NCBI GenBank assembly: GCA_020746105.1
Contig: CM036621.1
Coordinates: 50,378,264 to 50,442,263, forward strand
Source of the DNA: Trogon surrucura
Taxonomy: Eukaryota; Chordata; Aves; Trogoniformes; Trogonidae
Reading direction: 5' to 3'
DNA: 64,000 bases
In this document: positions 51,001-63,520 of the stretch, in pieces
Layout: each line of letters begins with the position of its first letter
Position numbering within the stretch: the first letter of the stretch is position 1
Position numbers and translations under genes: made by a program
The notes under the pieces: generated by a model
What the model was told of the DNA's origin: nothing
Database searches by the model: none
What the model saw: the letters and a program-made list of their open reading frames with translations, nothing else

Positions 51001-52361
51001 ACAAACTGCTCAAGGCGGAGGCTGATACATGTAACTCTGTGTGCTATGGACCAGGTCTTTATAGAATGCAGAGGAACTGTTTTTATACTATTATTGACAG
51101 TAAACAATATCACAACATTGCAACAAATTGATTTTTTTAATCATTTCATCCCATTCCCCTACTATTGGATGGGATTATTCTGTCTGTTAACCTTTAAAGC
51201 TATGGTACTAATTTGCTTTATTGCTTAAAAACCAATGTGGATTTCCCTGAGACTGTTCCAGAAATTGCTTGCTTTGTTATCAAAGGATCAACAATTCAAT
51301 GAAGACATCTGTTTTGGTTTTTTTACCCAAAGCTATTCTAAGAAAAGAATGTGGAGATGCGTATAAAGAACAACCATTGAAGTAGTTCAGAAAGTACTGC
51401 TGTTCTGTAACAAGCTGTTCATGGTGCTGTGCAACAGTTGCACCATCCCAAAATACTCATCCCTAGAATGGTGTACGTTTTTCCAGACACTTCATACAAA
51501 TCCTTGCACGGAGGCTTAAGGTTTATATTTCATTCTATTTTGTACAAGAAAACCATGCAGAGGGAGGTTTCCAAAGGAAGTACTGGGGCAGTTGTTCAGT
51601 TTAGCGATGGCACATGCAAGCAGATGGACTAATGCTCTCTATAACTTGCCTCTTCATAGGTTTTCATCACACAGATGAGAAGGGTTAGCACCACAAGTGT
51701 GAAATGAGGAATAATAAATACATTTGTAGGCAGCTGGCTCATTTGTGGAACTCACTGCGGTGATACCTGCAGCAGTCAGGAGTGTAGAGACTTGAGTAAT
51801 GGGGCATCTGTTGGTGCAGGTAATACCAGCTCTCACTGTTATAGTGCTCTTCAGAGCATGAAACTGCTGCAAGTCCCCGCTGGTAGGAATCCATTTTCCT
51901 TAAAAATAGACTCTTCTTTCAAACAATGTCTAACAACAGAAGAAGGAAGGCCACAGAAGAAAACTTAGAAGAACACCTAGTCTGAGCTGGGTTGACTACC
52001 TTTGTGCTTGTACACGTCTCATGCTTTGTGACTAAGTTTTTGCATTTACTTGTGTTTGACCTTCTAAGAGTGCACCTTTGAGTCTGAAGCTAGGTTGTTT
52101 TCCAGATACAGCTGCAGGAACAATGTTTTGGGTACAAGATATTCTTCCTGCGTTCGGATTTATGTTAGAGTTTTTCTGCTATGAAATACTGTCCTGGGTT
52201 CACTGAAGACATGTCATAATTAGTTCGTTTGTTTGACGTGATACTTTTAAACTATGTTCTGTGATAGCTCCACTCTGCAATTGTCACCCGCTCGGGTCTG
52301 CTTTGCTTGTGTTCCTCACCCTTTTGTTCTCTCTCGTTTTTATGATTTAATTGGAATTCAG
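48093..52361 (+). other. ERBB4 intron 3; no gene seen
   Basis: Around 48.1-48.48 kb open frames of 60-93 codons overlap on both strands, an unusual lack of stops for this composition, but no splice-bounded exon is apparent. The remainder is ordinary intron; the 115-codon frame at 50881-51228 is overlapped by two other open frames and is not recognised. Confidence 0.5.
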
Positions 52362-52411
52362 CAATGACCCTGACGGAAATGAAGAGAAAGATTCAGGCAG
52401 GAGAAAGCAAG
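52362..52411 (+). other. Candidate cryptic or unannotated 50-bp exon in ERBB4 intron 3
   Basis: A pyrimidine tract (CCTTTTGTTCTCTCTCGTTT, 52319-52338), a branch-point-like GATTTAAT and ATTCAG precede the segment. It ends in AAG|GTATGT, a near-consensus donor. Two of three sense frames are open across it; the frame matching the phase-1 exit of the ERBB4 exon reads AMTLTEMKRKIQAGESK. Its length (50 bp) would shift the downstream ERBB4 frame, so if used it would act as a poison exon or belong to another transcript. No homology is recognised. Splicing is inferred, not shown. Confidence 0.3.
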
Positions 52412-55400
52412 GTATGTGAAAATGAAGCACAGTATAAAGGAAGTTTTTGTAAATTCAATGCCACAGAGGGTGAAATGTAAGCGAGTTAGTTTGCCAGGGA
52501 ACATCTCTTTCCATTCTTCATTCCTTACTACACTTAACAAGTACGATTGTTATTAACACCGAGGCTATTGTGCATGGCCCGTTTTGTCTGTCGTAATACC
52601 TCTGAGTGTTGTAAACTCATCTGCTGGGGAAATGAGACCATTGGAGACCAAGAGCATGGCAGAATCACCCTCCCTGCTTGGACTTTGTGGCAAGAGCAGC
52701 TTGTTGGGTTGATCCTGCTACTATCGTGTATCTCGTGCAGTGATTTTTGCTGGCAGTGAATTAAGCTAATGTGACTGCTGCTTTTTGGGTTTAAGAACAT
52801 TTTCCAGTTTGCAGGGGCTGAGGATGACTACAGGAGAGGACAGTGAGCGACAGAGCTGTGGTGTGTGAGAGCTGACCCTGTGTGTATTTAGATAGCACCA
52901 GAATAAGCGTGAAGGGGGCCTGAAGTGCTGCCCAGTTGTCTGCTCTGCGTTGTGGAAACACCTACTTAAGGGATCAGGGAAGTGGAGCAGCTGACCTCTT
53001 GATGGACCTTGATTGCCTCCTTATTGATGTTACTGTAATCAGCCAAGAAGGAAATGACACAGGCAAAGGTAACACGAAGCAAAGGGAACTTGCTGCACCT
53101 TGTGGGGTTATGCAGGTGAACAACTAAAGCTGCAGTGTAGGAAACATGCATATTAAAAGCATTAGTATTATCTGTCTCCGTGAGACAGGCAGTATAGCGA
53201 ATTAGGTACTGGTGCATCACCTCTCGCTGAACTCAGATGAACATTTCCCCATGACTTGGCTCTGACATCGAATGCATTCTTTTGGCCTTTCATTCCAGTT
53301 TATGAGACTGTCCTGAAGCCTCGCTACAGGAGTTTCCATGATGTGAATCCTTACGTTTGAAGCGTTAGCTGTTGCAGAGCATCCTTATCTCTCCTAACAG
53401 TTTAATAAAAGATCCGCAATTGATTGTGCTATGTGAGCAAGCCGCGAACCTAATCGAAGAGCCCTAATGTGATATTCATGTTTCTGACATCCTGTTTTAC
53501 ATATGGTTTTCAAAATTCTATAACCTTCTTCAGTTAAATTCATGGAATTTGCAAGGCAATATTTTAGAAGTAGTAAGTACTTTACTGTGTCTATAAATCA
53601 GAAATAGCCCTTTCCATGCGTGACAGTAATAACCCAGTGGCTGAAAAAAGTTAAAGATTTCATCATAGGGGAAAGAAGTCAGACTCTCTGAACTATTGGT
53701 TTTAGCTCAAATTGTTTCATGCCTACTAGGAACTGGTTTTACCAAAGAGCTCTTAACATATCTAACAGATTTTATATGTGCTATATTTTACATTTATAAA
53801 TGTTCAGGGATCTATGTATATAATACTCTTTTTTTTTCTGCATTTCACACTGTTACTGATCACTAATACATCTGTGTTGAAAAGTAAGCATTCTCCATCT
53901 TCTCTGTGTATGATTTCAGCTATGAAAAGTGCCTTTAGTACACTCCTTGAAGATCTGTTTGCCTGGAGTTCTAAGTTCTTTTTCTAGTTCGGTGTCTTTG
54001 CATCTTCTGGAACAAACAAAAAGAAAATAAAAAAGGAAAAAGGAATTACAGAACCACAGTAGTTTCTTTAAATAACAACAACGTCCAAATTGTTCCATAT
54101 GGCCACACTGACACCTTTTTATAGTTTTATTGCTCATTTGGAAATGAGAGTCACGATTCCCTTGCACACGACGCTCTGGGTGGAAGAGCTGACAAGAAAG
54201 TCTCCATCTCCCAGGGCTTTGGGGCAGCTCTGTGCTGCACTAGCTCCTGTGTGACCCATCCCTGCCTGGGAACAGGGTCACACAGTGTCTCCACCAAAAT
54301 TGTCAGTGTGATCAAAACAAAATTTTATGTAGATTGGGGTTAATTTGATGGATTTTCCTTGTTTAATTGAGGGTGTTTAATTGTTGTCAATAACTATTTT
54401 AAATGAAGAAAATTAGTGTCGCCCATTGGTTTTGAATAAGTTGTTACAGTAGAATAAATGGAAAAGCCAATAATCTTAATTCAGGTTAACAGAACACTTG
54501 TTATCATTCTTTTTAAACAATTTATTTCGAAACTGGTCTTTCAGTTGGCACAAAACCTTTATTCACATTAATTATGTGGTTTTCGGAAACTTCTAAAATT
54601 CTGGTCAGAATTCTCGATTCCAATATGTCCAGCTGGCAGGGAGTTACAGTAGCCAGCCCTGGAAGAGAAGCGCAGGTCATCTCAGCTGGAAGAGGGTACA
54701 TCAGTGTGCATCTGAGAAGTTGAAAATATGATTCTCTAGCTTTTTTGAAGGACCTTTTAGGACACTGATACACTCTGTGCCTCAAAAATATCGGTGAGAG
54801 CGCTGCTCATCAGTTTGGTGCTACGTGCTCAGACACAATTATTTCACAGAGAACCCACTCCCTTCCGTGGTGCCAAGCTGAGGTATTACAGACACTGGAT
54901 GGTGACAGCTGTCAGTCAAACTCAGATAAATGTCAGCATTGCCCTTTGCTGCCTGTAGCAGTACTGCATTTTGGTCAGCTGTCATAAAAGACAGCAAATT
55001 TCAGGCATCTAACAGCATCACAGCTTAATTTTGTAAAGAAACAGAGGGCAGCATGCGGAGCCACCGAGACTTTGCCAGTTACTGCCTCTGGCTTCTGGAC
55101 TGCTGCACGACTCAAATCGTAATGGGGTTCTTTATATATATGCAGGGGAGACCTCACTCATTCTCTGCTTGATATTGTCCAAGTCAGCCATAACAACACT
55201 AATCCAGTCTGTTTCAAAGCACTGAAGAGGCTGATACAATGCTAATTAGATTAATTTCAGAGCACTAATGTGCAGCTTATCCAAATGATTAAGCCAGTGC
55301 CATCCCTGGCCTTCTCTGATTGTGCACAGGAAGCTGTTGAGTGCTTGAACCTCACTGTCGATGCACTGAGCATGGTAAGAACTGCTGAAGGTCTGTCAGC

Positions 55401-56917
55401 TAACAGGGGAGAAGCAGCAGAGGCAGTTGTCTTAAACCAGCACCCAGCAACTGACAGCCACCCCTCCCTTGTAGCAGAAAGGTCTTGCAAGGTGACCTGT
55501 GCGCTCTGATGGGAAGGAAAAGCAGCCTTTTACTTGCAAGCTTTTGGTTGTGCTTGAATGCCGAGAAACTGAATTGCGGGACAGGAAAGCAAGTGTGTGC
55601 CCAGCAGGTTGGGACTGGCTCTGCGGGAAGCTAATGGTAACAGCCTGCTGGGCAGCTGAACGGGGCCTCACTTTTACCTCTCAGTGGGAGGAGGAAAGAG
55701 GATTCAGGCTTTCGTTGGGTTGTAGACTCCGACGACTGCAAAGCCTTTCTGGCAGGAGGGAGCGGGGAATAGGGGGGCAGGAGAGTGAGTGAAGGGAGAC
55801 GTGTTACTGCGCCTTCCCCCGGCCACCTGATCGCTCAGTGGCCCAGGTGATGGTCTGAACGTGGGACCACCTCACTCCTTGCTCTGTCGCAGAAGAGAGC
55901 TCTGAATTGCCTCTCGCCCAAGCCTAAGCACAAACTCCTTGCAAAGAAGTTGGCTAAACAGGATGGGTCTCTCCCTGGGAGCTCCCTCCCGACCCTGAAT
56001 TTTCTCTGTGCTGCAAGACTTAGTTGAAGTTGCATTTTCACAAGAAGTTTTGGTTTGAACAGGTTGACATTTCCCCAGGAAAAATCCATTGCATTGGAAA
56101 ATTTACAGATAGCTCTGGTGCAAAACAATGTGATTAAATTTCAGAACTCCTTTAAAACTTCAAGATGGGGGGAAATGCTCACAGAGAGGTGCAAGCAGAC
56201 ACATGGATTTGCTTTGAAAATGGAATTAAAGAAGGAACTCATTTGACAACTACTTATTAAAGACATAACTGCAGTATCTCAAATGCTGAAATTAGCCTCC
56301 CTGCTTCAGTAGAAATGTCTTTGCTCACTGTCTTTTTTGTCTCTTTCTTATGTCTCCACTGGAGCACTCTTGTGCAGGAATTTCTAACCAGCTCTTCTCC
56401 TCCTCTATATTTTGTATATGTTTTGGGCAAAGAGGACTCTAGCCTAGGGATCAGATGATTTACAGAGTACAAAAATATTGCTTTATAATAAAAGGAGGAT
56501 ATTGAATAAAACCCGGATTTAATACCCAACCTAACAGAACACCCTGATGAATGTAATTGCATTTTAAGCATTCTGATTGAATTTTTGATCCATATTGCAT
56601 TTGTTTTGCTTGTGAATCTTTTATGGGAGGAAAAAAAAAAGTGTCTGGAGATTAAAGGATTACTGAGTTCTTAAGAAGACCAGGCAGCTGCTAAAGCATC
56701 TGAATATTCTTGCCTAAATTTGTTAGGAAAGCTGTATTAATCTTGTCTATTCTAGCAAACGTATGTTTTAAGCCAGAATAGCCCAGGGGAAGGGGGACAA
56801 GAGAGGAGAGATGTAAGGGACAATTGCTTCTACAGGTGAACAAACTGCAGGGCATTAGCAAGACTGGAACAAAACAGTGCTGTAATTGAAAAAAAGAATT
56901 CATCTGAAATGATTATA
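52412..56917 (+). other. ERBB4 intron 3; no gene seen
   Basis: Intron with overlapping open frames at 55.26-55.79 kb on both strands (79-97 codons) in a somewhat GC-richer stretch, none recognisable. The 53370-53500 stretch is high-complexity and repeat-free and may be conserved noncoding sequence. No transposon is recognised. Confidence 0.55.
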
Positions 56918-56942
56918 GGGGAGGGATGAGGGGGGTTGGGGG
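56918..56942 (+). other. Strong G-quadruplex motif
   Basis: G-runs of 4, 3, 6 and 5 are separated by loops of 1, 4 and 2 bases (GGGGAGGGATGAGGGGGGTT and three to five more G). It is the most canonical quadruplex motif in the window. It lies on the sense strand of ERBB4, about 100 bases upstream of an acceptor-like site at 57038. Confidence 0.85.
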
Positions 56943-57038
56943 TTTTTTCCTTCTTCATTTTCTGATGCAGTGAAAAGAGTGAGCAGTAGCTTGCATACAC
57001 TTGGATCATGAGAGTCACTCATTTCTGTTCTCCCTTAG

Positions 57039-57148
57039 TGGCGAGCAGTGTGGGCAACAAGCTGGAGCCTTTAACTCCTAAAAAAAAGATTCCTGCAGGA
57101 GACACGGACAGAGCAACTGTGTTTACAAAAAGGGTTTCAGCAGTGGAG
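57039..57148 (+). other. Candidate cryptic or unannotated 110-bp exon in ERBB4 intron 3
   Basis: An excellent acceptor (CATTTCTGTTCTCCCTTAG, 57020-57038) is followed by a fully open frame and a donor GAG|GTAGGA at 57149. A second donor, AGA|GTAAGT at 57182, would extend it to 143 bp with the frame still open. Joined to the phase-1 ERBB4 exon, the frame reads VASSVGNKLEPLTPKKKI and onward, with a Lys/Pro-rich motif. Neither length keeps the downstream ERBB4 frame. I recognise no homologous protein. It could be a poison exon, an alternative transcript or a chance splice-like segment. Confidence 0.35.
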
Positions 57149-57181
57149 GTAGGACTCCAGCAAGCACGTTCAGCACTGAGA

Positions 57182-58406
57182 GTAAGTGACGGATTTAGCT
57201 AAGGGAAGCAATTAAAGTAATTTAGGGTCAATGTGCCTTTAGGCAAGACAGAGTACAAGTGGCTCTGCTTTGTGTGTAAACACACACAGCTCTGGGGAGC
57301 TGTGAAACTCTGGTACTGACTGGAAGCTCATTGTCTATTTGTGCTAAATGTTTATTATTAAGTCCAAATGACTATTGTATGTGCATCTAAACAAGAAGCA
57401 AGTAAGCTTTTTAGAGCTGACAGCACACAGAAGCATCATCATCTCCCAAGGACAGAAAAAGTCCTGCAAGGCACTATGAAATCAAGGGAGGTCTTTCAGG
57501 CTTTAACAGGCTCTCCTAGATCAGTAGCATGTTTCACCAAATGCTGGCTGCCTCACGAAATCTTCTCCTAGCTGAACAAAACCTCAAAGCAAATCTTAAG
57601 AAATTGCTTCCAATCTGATCAGGGTGCATGATAAGCAAAGGGCAAACTCAGCAGTAGTGATGGGGAATGACTTTGGCTAGTGGGTTTTGATCTGTGGAGC
57701 AAGAGATCACCACGTGCTGTTGTGGCTGAAATGTGTGAAAAAAATAGGACAATTGATTTGTTGCTCTGAAATGATACAAACAGTATTTATTTCCAGTACT
57801 CCAGAACTGTAAATATAATGATTTATAGGTAGCACCACTTTAAAGTGTACTTAGCGTAATTTCTGTGCTAGTTAAAATTTCACACAGTCAAAAACAAGAA
57901 CAGAACTAAAGAGCTGAACAACGAAACCATTGGGATAAAATGGCTAGGGAAAGAACTTTTTAATTCTTTCTATCTAGTGTTTTTGATTAGCCACACAGCA
58001 TGGGAGGGAGGCTTTTTCTTCAGGTCTAGAGGTTTCCTGACACTTCTAAATACCAGTCTTTTCAAAGCCACTGCAGGCAAGTAGATCCCTCCAGAACACT
58101 GCAAAGTCTGAAGCAGTAGTTTCATTCAGGATAAAGCAACACCTTAGACATGGGGGCAGGGCTAGAAATCTGCATTAGATCCAGACAGTGGTGAAATACT
58201 GCAAGGAGAGAATTGATGTCTGCGTGAAACCTCTGGCTTGGTCTAAAACCGAGCTGGAGTGAAACATTTTTAGTCTTTTGCACCGTTCAAGTTAGGCATA
58301 AACCATAACCACAGCTGCAGATTCATGTCTGTTCCTCCATTTTTTTTCCTAAAAATCCTGTTAGGTATTTAGAGTTGGATTGATATTTGGTCTGCTGTGC
58401 ATAACC
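57182..58406 (+). other. ERBB4 intron 3; no gene seen
   Basis: AT-rich intron without recognised features up to the CR1 insertion. Confidence 0.6.
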
Positions 58407-59135
58407 ATGGAATGGTTTGGGTTGGAAGAGACCTTGGAGATCATCTAATTCCAACCCCCTGCCATGGGCAGGGACACCTCCCGCTAGACCAGGTTGCTTA
58501 AAGCCTTGTCCAGCCTGGCTTTGGACACTTCCAGGGAGGGGGCTGCCACAGCTTCTCAGGACAACCTGTTCCAGTATCTCACCACCCTCACAGTAAAGAA
58601 CTTCTTCCTAATGTCTAATCTAAATCTGCCCTCTTTCAGTTTGAAACCGTTTCCTCTTGTACTATCACTGCACTCCCTTATAGAGAGTCCCTCGCCAACT
58701 TTCCTGTAGCTCCCTTTAAAGTATTGGCAGGCTGCTGTAAGGTCTCCCTGGAGCCTTCTCTTCTTCAGGCTGAACAACCCCAACTCTCTCAGCCTGTCCT
58801 CATAGGGAATGTGCTCCAGGCCCCCAGTCATCCTCATGGGTCTCCTCTCGACCTGCTCAAGCAGGTCCAGGTCTTTCTTATGCTGGGGGTGCCAGAGCTG
58901 AACTCAGAACTGCAGGTAGGGTCTCACGAGAGCAGGGCAGAGAAGGAGAATCACCTCTCTTGACTTGCTGGCCACGCTTCTCTGGATGCAACCCCAGAGG
59001 CGATTGGCTTTCTGCACTGACTCTGCGTGTTACTGCCTCATATGCATCTTTTCATCTACCATCAACCTCCAAGTCCTCCTCTGCAGAGCTGCTCTCAATC
59101 CACTCATCACCCAGCCTTGTGGTCACTTCATATAC
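58407..59135 (-). mobile_element. CR1 LINE, 5'-truncated, with residual ORF2 C-terminus
   Basis: On the plus strand the block starts ATGGAATGGTTTGGGTTGGA and continues through CCCCTGCCATGGGCAGGGAC, CTCACCACCCTCACAGTAAA and GCTGAACAACCCCAACTCTC, all hallmark reverse-complement CR1 3' sequence. The element therefore runs on the minus strand with its 3' end at 58407. The minus frame at 58556-58837 is open for 93 codons and contains YEDRLRELGLFSLKKRRLQG and RGNGFKLKEGRFRLDIRKKF, the C-terminal end of the CR1 ORF2 reverse transcriptase protein. The 5' part is missing, as is usual for CR1. Similarity fades near 59135. It is antisense to ERBB4. Confidence 0.93.
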
Positions 59136-61553
59136 ACTTGACTTCAGGCAAATTTCACATTCCTGTGCTGTGCTGTTTTGGCTTGTTTGCCATTTTCTGG
59201 TAGCAGAAGCAGAAAGGTAGATAGACCCTGAAAAAAAGGGATGGCTTTGCTCATAACTAGAATCTTAAATGCTGTAATCATGGGACAGTCTTGGTTTCTG
59301 TGGACTTTACAAGCCAAGTGCAAGAATTTAAAAAGGCTTTCTGTGTGCACTCTCAGTCTCAAACCAAGCTGAGCCTGCGCTGTGAATGTTTCAGGTATTG
59401 TTATATCTAACCAGGTATCTTCTGCTTGATAAAGTGCACTGGCACTTGGATTCTTTATTTATGCTTTTATCTATGTGCGGTGGAAAGTCGTGGGTGCCTT
59501 TGAAACTGTTCACAGCAAACACTGCACGGAATGACAGGAATAAGAAGACCTGTCTTGATCTGCCAGTCTCATCCACAGTGACATCCTGGCCTAAGAGCTG
59601 CCGTCTTCACTACTCGCATCTCGTTATCTAGGCCTTGTGGATCGACCCTTTTTGGCTCCGTTTGTATATGCGGGGGGGATCCAGTTCAGCAGCACTCTGG
59701 GTGCAGTTATGGTCATCTTGTTTGAGGTTGTTGATGGATGGAAGCAATCAGGTCAGAAAACTTTGGACTTCACATGCAGAAGCCGACATTTTTTCATGTT
59801 ATTTGAGTGGAACGAATGTCATGCAATCAAGGCAGAGGAAGCACCTAGACAAGCCTTCCTTCTGGCCTCCAGCACTGGTCTTTCCTGTGACTAAACAGAG
59901 CAAAGTTTTTTGATCGTTTGGTTTTGTGGGTTTTTTTCCCTAAAAATAAAAAGTGGTAGCTTCTTTCATCCCCCTTCTTTTTTTTTTCCCTCCTCATTAT
60001 ACATTCTCCTTCCAACACAGGGGTGAAACTGTCTGGTTTTTACTGACCAGTATGCAAAGATAGGACAGCACGAAGTCAAAGCTCTACAAATCATTGAGAA
60101 TGCAATTGTGGACGGCACCGGTCCTCGGCTAGGCTCTAATAATTCATGTTTGGATTTGCTTCTGTCTGTCATTGCTTTGCTTATGATGATAATGCTTATG
60201 GAGATGGAGCTTAGCATCTTTTTTTGTTAGAAGAAAAAGATCCTTAAGCCCCATGTATTTAAATGAACTCATGTAATTCGTAGGAGCTAAAGGATGAAAA
60301 AATACAGGATCATAATTATTTTTGCCCAGAAAAAAAAAAATCCATTAATCCTACTATCCCTTCATTGCTAGCAGCAGTCACAAAAGCAAATCACTGAGGT
60401 CCTTCGGCAATAATTTTCTAGCGGGCTTTTGCACTTCCTCAACCTCTTCTCTGCTCTGCTGTGATGGGAAAGAAAGGGCAGAAATGGGAGAGAACCGAGC
60501 GCGTTGCTCCATGCTGGGAAGTAAGTACGTGTAACGAGCTGTTGCTGTCGTGCTCAGAGCAGAGCCAGCTTAGTGATCCCCCCGGCTTCCGCAGGCTGAA
60601 GAGCCAGCCCGCTCTTCAACTTCCCTCCATTTGCAGCTGTTGCATGTAGCAAACAAATCATCTCATCACCTAATTCTGATGCATCAGATAGGTTTACTTT
60701 TAAAATAGCCAATTCCCTCAGTGTCAATTTGCTGCTAATAAGCAATTTACAGTATATACTGGTCAAATGTTAGAATCCAACAGTCTTCCCATTGAAAATA
60801 ATGCTGCAGATCCTACTGCAGATATTAGTGCTGTGTGGAATACTCATTAATAGGTTCAGAATGCACAGCTGGCACTGTGACATGTATTAAAAATTAAGAT
60901 TTGCCCAGACTGATGTTCTAATGTTAAACTTTCTCTAAATATAATTAGATGTTTGTGTTAAACCAACAAGTAAAGCTGGTGTATAATTTGGAGTCACAGA
61001 TCATTGAAGTCAGCGAATGCATTTTACTAATTTCGTATGGAAACTTGAAGGTCGGAGGGAACAGCAATGGGAAGTTGGTATTTATTCACGTCGAAGTTTG
61101 CTGCAAGAGAGCTGTGAAGCTGGGTCTCAAAACGGTTTGTGAAAACAATCGCCCCCTACTTGTTGACAGGCCCCTGTGATTTTAGGCAAGTATAAAATGG
61201 AGCTATAGTTGTCGGAGTGAAACCCAAGTGGCAGTTGTAGGGCTCAAGTGATGATTCTTAGCTTTGGGATTAAAAGAAAGAATGAGTTTTGTGGCGCAGA
61301 AGGAACAGAGCTACACATATCTCAAAGGCTGAAAAACAAGGCAAGAAACAGAACCGTTCCTCATTGAAAAGACAGAAGAAGAATGAAGCCAAACCCTTTG
61401 AATTTTCGAACCATTCATGGGAATTTGGAGGCCTTTTTACGCTGGAGTTAGGCTTGGCCTTGCTAACCCTGCTAATGGATATTGTTGTTCCCATGGCTTA
61501 TCTTGTGTAGCAGGAAGGGAGCAAAAGAAGCAGGCTGAAGGAGAAGCTCTGTA
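59136..61553 (+). other. ERBB4 intron 3; no gene seen
   Basis: Intron with no further transposon recognised. The stretches 60060-60250 and 60640-60900 are repeat-free, AT-rich and dense in homeodomain-like words, possibly constrained. A short palindrome CTGCAGATCCTACTGCAG lies near 60804. Confidence 0.5.
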
Positions 61554-61599
61554 GGGGAAGGGAAGGGGGCAGCCACGCTGGGAAGGGAGGAGGTAGGGG
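61554..61599 (+). other. G-rich tract, quadruplex-prone
   Basis: Seven G-runs of three or more lie within about 46 bases (GGGGAAGGGAAGGGGG, then after about 10 bases GGGAAGGG and GGGG). Several quadruplex folds are possible, although one loop is long. Confidence 0.65.
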
Positions 61600-63140
61600 C
61601 GCCTATCAGTTCTCTGCAGATTCGATGCCTACCCTCACATGTAGTCTGAAACCTTCAACACATCAACTTTGCAAAACAACCTTTCTCCAATTCGCCTTTT
61701 CCTCAGCTATGGCAGGCCGCACAGTGTTTTGTCCTTTTTATGTCTTTTTATGTCACAAATTATAGTGCAGTTAGGGTGAAAAGAAGGAAGAGCATTTAAT
61801 TATCGGGAAATGGGAAACATCCATGAATGAGAATATTTTAAGAGTGCTGGTCACTGTTTTACAGGAAGTCAGTTTCTCTTTTAAAGATGTTGTTGCTTCT
61901 ATAGCTGTGATTAATCAGACATCTTACTCATGTGCCAGTTTCTTTTGCTTCTATGATAACTTGCTTCAATACAAAATGTACTTGTAAGAGGTCTGCAAGT
62001 AGCAGCATATTTTGGTCTTAAATAAAATTCAGTTTACAGGAAGGATAAAAACCTGCTACAGGAAGAGGAGGGCTCAGAGCTGAGCCCATATTTTCTCAAG
62101 GGGTAGCCTTGATCCACTGAATGGGTTCATTGCAAACTGTTGAAAAGCAATTATGTGTGGGTAGAAGGTCCTGTATGATTTGCTTCAGTTACGATGCCTG
62201 AATTGTATTGTAATATTGCTGCATACCATGGGCTGCAGCCCCACTCACCTTTAACTTGCTTATTTAAAGGGACGGTTGCAAAAGTCTGATTTTCAAAAAA
62301 TTACACCTGGATATCAGCTGTTCATCATTCAGGATTGAAGCCAAGATCACAGGAGATTTCCTTTCTTGCTTAAGCACATAAATAACAGCTCTTCTTTTCA
62401 GAAACATTGTGCGAAACAGGAAATATGTCTTTTCAAATAGCTCAACACACTGACCTATTTTGGGTTTTCATAAGGTATTTCCATTTTTGGAGATCTGAGT
62501 TGACATTCCTCAGAGCAGTTTGTTTTTCCAAGGGCAGTGGTTATTTTCACCACTAAAAATGGATCCCCTTCTCAGCAAGTAAGCTTACCCCCTTTTGTTA
62601 TAATTTTATCACTCCTGAAAATCTTGGTCTAATGGCATAAACAACAATTCTTTTGAAAACTTGGCTCTAATTAGAGGTGTTAAACAATAGTGATTTTTTT
62701 GCCTTTAGCTCTTCTGATCACGAAAGAGTTTAAGGAGAAGAAATGAATGGGAAAAATAATAATTAATTCAAATTTGAATAAAGTTCGGGGAAGAAAAAGA
62801 CATTATAGCTGGTGGCTTTGAAAAGTCCTGAACACTGAACCTTGCTGAATGGTAGCTGCACTGAGTAAGGTGTTGCGCTTGATGCATATAAGAGTAAGGG
62901 ATATGAGTTATGTACTGTAATTAACACCCTTCTCAAACCTGCTGCTTGTCTCCCAGCTGTGCAGAGGTCCTGTCAGGATGGGATGGCATTGCAGCTGATG
63001 ATTGCCAAAAGGCCATTTGAAGGCCTGGACACAAGGTGTAAGGAAAAGCGACCTTACCTGTGTATGTACATTAGGTTCCTTCGGTTGTTCATTTTGTCAT
63101 TTGCAAGTACTGATAACCCCAGATAGAACAAAAATCCCAC
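61600..63140 (+). other. ERBB4 intron 3; no gene seen
   Basis: AT-rich intron with no recognised element. Confidence 0.6.
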
Positions 63141-63520
63141 AATCATAGAATCATAGAATGTCTTGGGTTGGAAGGGACCTTAGAGATCATCTAATCCAAC
63201 CTCCCTGCCGTGGGCAGGAACGCCTCTCAAATAGACCAGGTAACTCAAGGCTCTGTCCAACTTGGCCTTGAACACCTCCAGGGAGGGGGCATCCACAACT
63301 TTTCTGGAGAATTTATTCCGGAGTCTTGCCACCCTCATACTGGAGATTTTTTCCTAAGATCGAACCTAAATCTGTTTTCCTTTAACTTAAATCCATTTCC
63401 CCTTGTCCTGTTGGTGGACACGCTTGTAAAGTCCCTCTCCAGCCTTCCTGTAGGATCCCTTCAGGTATTGGAAGGCAGTTACAAGGTCACCCAGAGTCTT
63501 TTCAGGACTGAACAAAAGGA
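63141..63520 (-). mobile_element. CR1 LINE 3' fragment
   Basis: It begins on the plus strand with AATCATAGAATCATAGAATG, the reverse complement of the CR1 terminal octamer repeat, then TTGGGTTGGAAGGGACCTTA, CTGCCGTGGGCAGGAACGCC and TCCCTCTCCAGCCTTCCTGT. It is a minus-strand CR1 truncated after about 380 bp. No minus-strand frame stays open for long across it, so it looks older than the copy at 58.4 kb. The plus-strand open frame at 63210-63641 is antisense to the element and is not a gene. Confidence 0.92.

Noticed and set aside
58494-58963. Plus-strand open frames over the CR1 element
   Set aside because: They are antisense shadows of the CR1 ORF2 region, which is recognisable on the minus strand.
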